Shown here in pieces: positions 1 through 5,197 of a DNA stretch of 11,431 bases. Source of the stretch: Candidatus Omnitrophota bacterium. GTDB taxonomy: Bacteria > Omnitrophota > Omnitrophia > Omnitrophales > Aquincolibacteriaceae. Under the pieces are notes generated by a model. That model saw nothing but the letters and a program-made list of their open reading frames with translations. It was not told the origin of the DNA and ran no database searches. Each line of letters opens with the position of its first letter. The first letter of the stretch is position 1. Both the position numbers and the translations under genes were made by a program. The stretch spans positions 1 to 11,431 of the forward strand of contig JAMWDC010000033.1 of assembly GCA_023819025.1 (NCBI GenBank). The letters are read 5' to 3'.

Positions 1-265
1 TAACCGTAATCTGATAGGAATAACTTGAAAAGGCACCGGGATAATTCGTCGGCCCCTCGTTGGCAATGCTCGAGAAACGCATCCCAGACACACGCTCCAA
101 TTCCTGTTCTGCCAAGGCGGCGCTTGTGTTGATAATTTCTGGGAGGACCGAGGAATAAACAACATCCGCAAAGACACTGACCATGGTTCCGACAGCGATC
201 GAAATCACCACGAGACCGATGATCAATTCAATCAGCGTAAAACCTTTTTGTTGTCGCGTCTTCAT
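1..265 (-). CDS. Type IV prepilin-like minor pilin, MshD-like (3' end cut by window edge)
   Basis: This is the first 88 codons of a prepilin running off the left edge. It begins MKTRQQKG and then FTLIEL, which is the class III signal of type IV prepilins and pseudopilins. Prepilin peptidase should cut after Gly8, leaving Phe1 and the conserved Glu5. A hydrophobic helix (about residues 10-30) follows, then a region including AALAEQELERVSGMRF. This resembles the MshD/GspI group, where a helical stretch with LAxxxLE follows the membrane helix; that family placement is by eye. Its ATG overlaps the stop of the preceding minor prepilin gene as ATGA, with no clear Shine-Dalgarno sequence of its own, so translation is probably coupled. 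A minor pilin should act in the inner membrane and at the tip or initiation complex of the pilus. MshD is favoured by position after an MshC-like gene; GspI/J or PilV-type remain possible. Confidence 0.85.
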   Translation of the reverse strand, partial: MKTRQQKGFTLIELIIGLVVISIAVGTMVSVFADVVYSSVLPEIINTSAALAEQELERVSGMRFSSIANEGPTNYPGAFSSYSYQITV

Positions 266-780
266 AAGGTTACGATATCCACTTTCCCGGTGTCGGCACG
301 AAATTGCAACCGATACTTTGAATTCAATTCGACATACGCCGGTTCGGCCAGAGAATTGCCCGCACCGTCGTACGGTGCGCCGTAAGTATTGAATATTACG
401 GTACTGCCACTTCCAAAAATTGCGGCGGTGATATCCACTCCCGAATACTCACTTCCCGTCCCCGCAAAAGTCACGTCATAATCTAACCGGGTCGCAGGAT
501 GGACAAGCGCAACCCAGTTTCCGGGAGTCGATTCCCGCTCCAGTTCATAGGCATCCGTAGTCGTATTAAAGTTAATGCGGGTCCGTCCTGTGGTTTCCAT
601 CGCAGCCAACTGAGCATAGCGGACATCGGACTGGATCTTGTGGATGGCGTATTGGGCTTTTGCAACGGGGATGTCTGTGAATTGAGGATAGGCAAGAACG
701 CCGAGGCTAACGAGAAAGGCGATGACTATCACTAACTCGATCAGCGTAAAGCCTGTCCGCGTTTTTATCGGGAAATCCAT
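262..780 (-). CDS. GspH/FimT-family minor prepilin, MshC-like
   Basis: The 172-residue product starts with a ten-residue leader (MDFPIKTRTG) and the prepilin peptidase site G^FTLIEL; Glu15 is the Glu5 of the mature protein. The hydrophobic assembly helix covers about residues 12-33. The rest resembles the GspH/FimT fold: a YAQLAAMETTGRT helix end around residues 55-67, then a beta-rich body ending in RADTGKVDIV, which matches the family's C-terminal strand (a G-x-V near the end). The role should be a minor pilin that helps start pilus assembly. The reading frame is open up to an ATG at 810, but I chose 780 because a GAGG lies seven bases before it and the leader length then is typical; 783 is also possible. 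It sits 297 bases after the major-type prepilin and overlaps the next prepilin gene by four bases. The family call is secure; the MshC name is inferred from gene order. Confidence 0.88.
   Translation of the reverse strand: MDFPIKTRTGFTLIELVIVIAFLVSLGVLAYPQFTDIPVAKAQYAIHKIQSDVRYAQLAAMETTGRTRINFNTTTDAYELERESTPGNWVALVHPATRLDYDVTFAGTGSEYSGVDITAAIFGSGSTVIFNTYGAPYDGAGNSLAEPAYVELNSKYRLQFRADTGKVDIVTL
361..379 (-). other. Perfect 8-bp stem-loop inside the minor prepilin gene
   Basis: CGCACCGT and ACGGTGCG pair perfectly around a three-base loop. It lies in the coding region for the NTYGAPYDGAG segment of the minor prepilin. The mRNA should fold here, but coding constraint or chance can explain it and no U-tract follows, so it is not called a terminator. 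Confidence 0.5.
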
Positions 781-786
781 CATCCC

Positions 787-791
787 ACCTC
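787..791 (-). promoter_or_regulatory. Ribosome binding site that decides the minor prepilin start
   Basis: On the minus strand GAGG(T) stands seven bases before the ATG at 780 and four before the ATG at 783. The upstream ATG at 810 has no purine-rich match before it, only TTTCTTAAA. This supports a short, normal class III leader instead of a 20-residue one. Confidence 0.6.
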
Positions 792-867
792 GCGAACCTT
801 CCTCCGTCATTTTAAGAAACTAGCCACATCAAAAAGCACACTCTCGCAATCAAACTCCTATTTTTAG

Positions 868-906
868 GATGCTTTCCAGAGGGAATCTTTCCCCTCTCGC
901 GGCATC
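868..906 (-). promoter_or_regulatory. Two-part stem-loop in the gap between the prepilin genes
   Basis: The gap at 781-1077 (297 bases) has no convincing gene. Its main structure is an outer pair GATGC/GCATC (902-906 with 868-872) enclosing a second stem at 878-897, in which AGAGGGGAA pairs with TTCCCTCT across three loop bases with one bulged G. A short TCCTA/TAGGA dyad (856-869) abuts it. No run of U follows on the minus strand, so it does not look like a simple intrinsic terminator. It could stabilise the 3' end of the prepilin mRNA or attenuate read-through into the minor prepilins. The pairing is seen directly; the function is inference. Confidence 0.5.
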
Positions 907-1077
907 TAGAAAAGAATGGAATTGATTCGTGCGTTCCGGATCTCGGAAAGGTCAAAACGGCAGATCCCCATGCCGCCGTCCCTTCCCAGAAACTACTATG
1001 GATGGCAAAACATGCTTCAAGTTCTTTTTCGAATTTTGAAAATAACCTCAAAATCTAAAAAAGCACTCCGCCAAAAA

Positions 1078-1488
1078 TCAGGTCGTAGTCTTCGCAAAGG
1101 ATCCGTTTGTACTGTTGTAGGTCCAGACATTCGTCCCGTTCACCGGACTCCGATAGGTCGTGCCCGACAACTTCGTCCACTGATCTCGAACACCCCCAGG
1201 CAATACCGTGTCAAAACAGGCATTCGTTGTGGAACAGGCTCCGTTTGCTGCGGCATCCAAAGCTGCAGGAAAGTTGGTCCTATTCCCACGCGCAGGATCC
1301 ACGAAGTAGGTCATGATCCCGCCCCGGACCGCCGCACTTACGGCATTTTCGTTTGCCGTCTTCGCTTCCGATGACAAATTCACGTATTGAGGCGCTGCAA
1401 TCGCTCCGAGAATGCCCAGGATCACGAGAACCATGATCAACTCGATCAGGGTAAATCCTTTTTCATTCCTTACCTTTTGGTACATCAT
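1078..1488 (-). CDS. Major-type type IV prepilin, MSHA pilin-like (MshA/MshB)
   Basis: The 136-residue product has an 11-residue leader ending in NEKG, then FTLIEL. Cleavage after Gly11 leaves a 125-residue mature pilin with Phe1 and Glu5 (Glu16 of the precursor). The assembly helix runs to about residue 33 and is followed by AAPQYVNLSSEA, close to the AAPKFIDLSSDA-type segment familiar from MSHA pilins. Two cysteines, C85 and C91, lie in a short loop and could form a disulfide. The C-terminus carries VWTYNSTNG, like the Trp/Tyr-Gly ending of the MSHA family. An AAGGAG six bases before the ATG at 1488 gives the best ribosome site in this locus, which fits a highly expressed structural subunit; a second ATG follows at once. 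It lies 119 bases after the platform gene. Whether it is MshA (main fibre) or MshB cannot be told from this window. Confidence 0.9.
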   Translation of the reverse strand: MMYQKVRNEKGFTLIELIMVLVILGILGAIAAPQYVNLSSEAKTANENAVSAAVRGGIMTYFVDPARGNRTNFPAALDAAANGACSTTNACFDTVLPGGVRDQWTKLSGTTYRSPVNGTNVWTYNSTNGSFAKTTT

Positions 1489-1599
1489 TGTTTACTCCTT
1501 TCCTATCCCACGATAAAGAATACTACATATACCATCGGCCTTCTGCGTCATTCACCTTAGACCGAAACAAAATTGAGAACGCCTACCACTTCCGTTATG

Positions 1600-1605
1600 A
1601 TTATA
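1600..1605 (-). promoter_or_regulatory. Possible -10 element for the prepilin gene
   Basis: A perfect TATAAT stands on the minus strand just after the platform gene stop, about 110 bases before the prepilin ATG. No good -35 hexamer lies 16-18 bases upstream (ATGCAA at 17) and there is no extended -10. I also saw no sigma-54 GG-N10-GC pair in the gap at 1489-1607. This is weak evidence for a separate pilin promoter. Confidence 0.25.
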
Positions 1606-1607
1606 AC

Positions 1608-2879
1608 CTAGTGCCGAAACAATTGCATAAAACTCCACATGGGTAAAAATACCCCCAAGGCAAAGATTAAAATCATCACACCGAGAATGACGATCAAAAT
1701 CGGCTCGATTAGTGTCGTCAAGTTCTTCGTGATATAGAGAATCTCACGGCCGTAATGCTGAATCACCTCTCCCAGCATCCTCTCCAGATTGCCGGTTTTT
1801 TCACCCATCATGATAACGCGGATCACTAACGGAGGGAAAAGATTGTTTTCGCGCAAACTCTCAAACAGGGATTTCCCCTGCCGGACGCTCGCACCTGTTT
1901 TCCGGATAGCCTCGGCCATGATCCGATTATCCACCACCCGGGAACTTGTCTCCAAGGCATCCGGTAAAACAATGCCGCTGGCATAAAGCGTTTGAAGTGT
2001 TGCCACAAATCGCTGGAGGATCATTTTTTTATAAAGCGTCCCGAATACGGGGATATGAAGTTTCAGGGAATCCCACACCCGCGCCCCGTAGGTTGTCTTC
2101 TTAAAAAGGGCGATGAAAATTGGAAATACAACAAGCATGAATAAAACCAAATATCCGTAATCATGAAAAAAATTTCCTAGGGCGATGAGGATTCTCGTTG
2201 GAAGCGGAAGCGGCGTATTGAATCGGTGAAACAGATTCGCAAAACGCGGGATCACGAAGGAAACCATGATCGTGAACGCGACACCTAAAAAACACAAAAC
2301 AATGATGGGATACCGGATAGCATTTTTAACAGTCAGGGTCGTTTCGATATCGCGCTCCATCGTATTGGACAACCGCTCTAAGACCTCCTCCAGACGGCCG
2401 GCCTCCTCGCCGGAACGGATGCTGTTGCAAAAAAATTCGGAAAAGATTTTTGGATGCTTCTCGAAGGCCTCGGAAAGTTTGTTGCCCCTGTTGATATCGT
2501 CGCTCACCTTTTCCAGGATGTCCCGGAAATAAAGATTTTTAATCTGGCTCGAGATATCCCGGATTCCTAAAACCAGGGAAACCCCGGAGTGGACCAGGCT
2601 TAAGAGATCCCTCGTAAACAGCAACAGATCCGTATCCTTCACCAATTTGCCGATTCTATAATGAAGGATCGACCTGCTTTTTAACAAACGGCTTACCACA
2701 TTCCCCGACATGGGTTTAGGTATTTCATGCAACCGGACGCGGTCCGATACGGGGATAATGGCGACGGGATGCAATCCCCGGTCTTCGAGGTTTTTGGCAA
2801 GACTTGCGCGGCTTGAGGCTTCTTCAAAACCCGAGATGAGTTTCCCTTGGGAATCTCGGACTTTATATTGAAAGTTCAT
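1608..2879 (-). CDS. Inner-membrane platform protein, PilC/GspF family (MshG-like)
   Basis: This 423-residue protein is the normal length for the PilC/GspF/MshG family, the polytopic inner-membrane protein that couples the cytoplasmic ATPase to the growing pilus. It starts with the typical FQYKVRDSQGKLISG beta segment. Two T2SF domains follow, at about residues 85-208 and 288-410. Each carries the family pattern of L..GV/GI.L..AL/I early and G..LxE.L..GE.TG(R/N)LE..L later (SGEEAGRLEEVL at 156-167 and MGEKTGNLERML at 358-369). Membrane segments are predicted near residues 190-212, 241-260 and 388-415. Its ATG overlaps the stop of the motor ATPase gene as ATGA, so the two are translationally coupled, as expected for partners. 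No unusual residue was seen. Confidence 0.95.
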   Translation of the reverse strand: MNFQYKVRDSQGKLISGFEEASSRASLAKNLEDRGLHPVAIIPVSDRVRLHEIPKPMSGNVVSRLLKSRSILHYRIGKLVKDTDLLLFTRDLLSLVHSGVSLVLGIRDISSQIKNLYFRDILEKVSDDINRGNKLSEAFEKHPKIFSEFFCNSIRSGEEAGRLEEVLERLSNTMERDIETTLTVKNAIRYPIIVLCFLGVAFTIMVSFVIPRFANLFHRFNTPLPLPTRILIALGNFFHDYGYLVLFMLVVFPIFIALFKKTTYGARVWDSLKLHIPVFGTLYKKMILQRFVATLQTLYASGIVLPDALETSSRVVDNRIMAEAIRKTGASVRQGKSLFESLRENNLFPPLVIRVIMMGEKTGNLERMLGEVIQHYGREILYITKNLTTLIEPILIVILGVMILIFALGVFLPMWSFMQLFRH

Positions 2880-4615
2880 AGGGTGCCGGTTCCGGTATCC
2901 ACAATTTTTACGATTTCTTCAATCGTTGTAATTCCTGCGGCGACCTTATCCAAGGCATCGTCCCGAAGACTCTTCAGACCGGCTTTGCGGGCTTCCCGCT
3001 CAATCTCCGAGGTATCCGCCCGGGCGACAATTTTCTTCTGGATGGCCTCGTTGATTTTCAAAATTTCAAAGATGCCGATCCGTCCCCGGTATCCGGTCTG
3101 ATGGCAATGCCGGCAACCGGTTCCTTTATACGTGGTAAGCTTCCGGTCCGGCGGTAATTTGAGCGATTCCAAAAGAAAATCGGACGGCTTCGGATCCGGT
3201 TCTTTGCATCTTTCGCAGATACGGCGGACCAGTCGTTGGGAAACCACTCCAATGACGGACGAAGAAATCAGGAAAGGCTCAATTTTCATATCCATCAGCC
3301 GCGTGATCGCACCGGCCGCGCTATTGGTATGCAAGGTGCTCAATACCAGATGGCCAGTAAGAGCGGATTGAATGGCGATCTCAGCGGTTTCGGTATCGCG
3401 AATTTCTCCCACCATAATCACATCGGGATCCTGCCGTAGGATGGAACGCAGGGCATTGGCAAAATTAAGGCCGGCTTTGAGATTCACGGGAATTTGGCGG
3501 ATCAGCGGCAGCTTGTATTCGACAGGATCCTCAATAGTCACAATATTGCGTTCCACCGAATTGATAATCCGAAGAGCGGCGTACAGGGTAGTGGTTTTCC
3601 CGGAGCCGGTCGGTCCGGTTTCAAGGATCATCCCGTAAGCCTTGCGGATGAGATCCTGAAAAATCTTGCCCATCTCATCGCTCAATCCGAGACCCGTCAG
3701 GTCCAGGACAGCATTCTCATCCCGGAGGATCCTGAGGACAATATTTTCACCGTAAACCGTGGGCATGGTGGCAACGCGCATGTCCACATCCTTGCCCTGA
3801 ATTTTCATTTTGATGCTTCCGTCTTGGGGAACGTGCGTTTCGGCGATATCCATCCCCGCGAGGATTTTAATGCGCGTGATAATTTCGGATTCCAGTTCTT
3901 TGGACGGCGTCGACGCTTCATGCAAGACTCCGTCGACACGGTAACGGATCCTGAAAATTTTTTCTTCCGGCTCGATATGGATATCGCTGGCGTTCTGTTC
4001 GCAGGCGTCGCGGATAATCAAATCCACAAGCTCCACAACGGACCGCTCCGCACCGCCTTTGAAAGTCACGCCGGGTTTGGCAAAAGGACGAGCCGGACCC
4101 TTCTTCGAATCCGCGGAACGGAAAGGCTGCCTTCTCTCGTCGGTCAGACTTTGAATCAACTCATTAACCGAACTGCCGGCGCCATAATGTTCCTTGAGGG
4201 CGGCCGCGATATCCTCCAATGCACCCAGACAGACATCAATGGTGCACCGGGCCTTTCGCGCAAGGTGATCAATCGCGCTGACATCCGTAGGATTCTCCAT
4301 GGCGACGTTCAGGGAATTCGCAATTTTAAAAAGGGGGATGGCATTATAACGATGCGCGAGTTCCCCGGGAATGCTCTGAATGGCTTCGGGTGAAATTTGG
4401 AAATTCGCAACATCCACGTACGGCACGCCGTAAACTGCGGCAAGGGCCTCATAAACCTTGGCCTTGGGCACAAGACCCGCCCGGACTAAATATTGCGGGA
4501 GAGAAATCCCATCTTTGCTCGATTGGACGTGAACTTCAACCAACTGTTCCGGCGTCAGCAATCCGGCATCGATCAATTTCTTACTTAATGCATTCTTATC
4601 CTGCTCGGTCAGCAT
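2876..4615 (-). CDS. Pilus assembly/secretion ATPase, PilB/GspE family (MshE-like)
   Basis: This 579-residue hexameric motor ATPase powers pilin polymerisation from the cytoplasmic face of the inner membrane. The N-terminal part (about 1-145) resembles the MshEN/GspE-N region, including LLTPEQL and a YGVPYVDVANF segment; MshEN domains in MshE and some PilB proteins bind cyclic di-GMP, so c-di-GMP control is possible but not proven. An SDIHIEP motif (210-216) opens the catalytic half. Walker A is GPTGSGKTT (334-342), the Asp box VTIEDPVEY (359-367), Walker B DVIMVGEIRD (398-407), and the His box TGHLVLSTLHT (420-430). Four cysteines (C467, C470, C501, C504) form the CxxC...CxxC zinc site of assembly ATPases, which separates it from PilT. 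The start is fixed by family fit; no strong Shine-Dalgarno sequence is visible. It overlaps the platform gene by four bases, and a receiver gene lies 127 bases upstream. Confidence 0.95.
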   Translation of the reverse strand: MLTEQDKNALSKKLIDAGLLTPEQLVEVHVQSSKDGISLPQYLVRAGLVPKAKVYEALAAVYGVPYVDVANFQISPEAIQSIPGELAHRYNAIPLFKIANSLNVAMENPTDVSAIDHLARKARCTIDVCLGALEDIAAALKEHYGAGSSVNELIQSLTDERRQPFRSADSKKGPARPFAKPGVTFKGGAERSVVELVDLIIRDACEQNASDIHIEPEEKIFRIRYRVDGVLHEASTPSKELESEIITRIKILAGMDIAETHVPQDGSIKMKIQGKDVDMRVATMPTVYGENIVLRILRDENAVLDLTGLGLSDEMGKIFQDLIRKAYGMILETGPTGSGKTTTLYAALRIINSVERNIVTIEDPVEYKLPLIRQIPVNLKAGLNFANALRSILRQDPDVIMVGEIRDTETAEIAIQSALTGHLVLSTLHTNSAAGAITRLMDMKIEPFLISSSVIGVVSQRLVRRICERCKEPDPKPSDFLLESLKLPPDRKLTTYKGTGCRHCHQTGYRGRIGIFEILKINEAIQKKIVARADTSEIEREARKAGLKSLRDDALDKVAAGITTIEEIVKIVDTGTGTL

Positions 4616-4663
4616 CGTCGCTTTTCATCTTCGCTTGTACTACGGTGACCAAGTACCGCAGCA

Positions 4664-4705
4664 TTTTTCACCCCCACCCCCTCTCTCAGGAGAGGGAAAG
4701 GAGAA
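4664..4705. repeat. C-rich intergenic hairpin sequence, possible dispersed repeat
   Basis: The 127-base gap between the receiver and motor genes contains a C-rich tract followed by CCCTCTC-TCAG-GAGAGGG, a perfect 7-bp stem with a four-base loop (4679-4696). Sequences of this kind (a CCCCACCCC run next to a CTCTC/GAGAG hairpin) are familiar as dispersed intergenic repeats in several bacterial genomes. Only one copy lies in this window, so repeat status is inference. No U-run follows on the minus strand, so it is not a standard terminator. Confidence 0.4.
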
Positions 4706-4742
4706 AACGGTCAAACTAAAAAATTTAGCAAACCCCGTATTC

Positions 4743-5129
4743 TTAACTCTTAGAAAGCGATAATAGTTCGACGATTTTGGCAAGCAGGACCTCTTGCTCG
4801 AAGGGCTTGGTAATATAGGCATCCGCACCCTGTTGCTCTCCAATCTCCAAGTCGGAATCCTGCGTCCTGGCAGAGAACAAAATAATGGGGATGTGTTTGT
4901 ATTGCTCGTCAAATTTGAGCATACGACATACCTTATAGCCGTCGATCTTGGGCAGCATGATATCCAAGATGATCAGGTCAGGATTTTCACTCCGGGCTTT
5001 AGCCAAGCCCTCTTGACCGTCCATCGCAGTGATAACATCATAACCGTTGCCCCGCAGCCTGGCTTCCACCATGGTCAGAATATTTATCTCATCATCCACC
5101 ACTAGAATTTTCTTAGCTGTATTTCCCAT
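4743..5129 (-). CDS. Stand-alone response regulator receiver protein
   Basis: The 128-residue protein is a single CheY-like receiver with no output domain. All key positions are present: acidic pair D12-D13 in VVDDE, phosphoacceptor D56 in LILD-type context (IILDIMLPKIDG), S86 in the SAR switch position, and K108 in TKPF. It should be phosphorylated by a kinase, most simply the membrane kinase encoded 68 bases upstream, and act by binding a partner. It is the last signalling gene before the motor ATPase gene, so PilG/PilH-like control of pilus assembly is a reasonable guess, but PilG/H identity cannot be claimed. A GTAGG about nine bases before the ATG is a fair ribosome site. The short C-terminal tail (LLSLSKS) adds nothing recognisable. 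Confidence 0.93.
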   Translation of the reverse strand: MGNTAKKILVVDDEINILTMVEARLRGNGYDVITAMDGQEGLAKARSENPDLIILDIMLPKIDGYKVCRMLKFDEQYKHIPIILFSARTQDSDLEIGEQQGADAYITKPFEQEVLLAKIVELLSLSKS

Positions 5130-5154
5130 GTACGTTGCCTACTGTTGGATCGTT

Positions 5155-5160
5155 ATTATA
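5155..5160 (-). promoter_or_regulatory. Possible -10 element ahead of the receiver-motor-platform genes
   Basis: In the 68-base gap after the membrane kinase gene, a perfect TATAAT lies 25 bases before the receiver ATG, in an AT-rich stretch. The -35 region is poor (only a T-rich match at 17 bases). A promoter here would let the receiver, ATPase and platform genes be read apart from the kinase genes. Confidence 0.35.
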
Positions 5161-5197
5161 GCGTTAAAATATTAAGTAAAAAGTCTAAAGTTGCACC

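Noticed and set aside
781..810. Longer start for the MshC-like prepilin at ATG 810
   Set aside because: It has no ribosome site and gives an unusually long leader; GAGG before the ATG at 780 and the short leader fit better.
812..1051. 79-codon open frame on the minus strand between the prepilin genes
   Set aside because: It would start at TTG, has no recognisable domain, spans the strong stem-loop at 868-906 and has residue content typical of non-coding DNA.
781..1077. Cyclic di-GMP (GEMM) riboswitch in the gap before the minor prepilins
   Set aside because: I looked because c-di-GMP often controls such pili, but the conserved GEMM core segments are not visible.
1040..1077. Intrinsic terminator after the major-type prepilin
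   Set aside because: A run of six T follows GGCGGAGTGC, but no real stem can be formed before it.
3494..4393. 299-codon plus-strand open frame opposite the motor ATPase gene
   Set aside because: It is the antisense shadow of a clear PilB/GspE gene with all catalytic motifs; its translation shows no family features.
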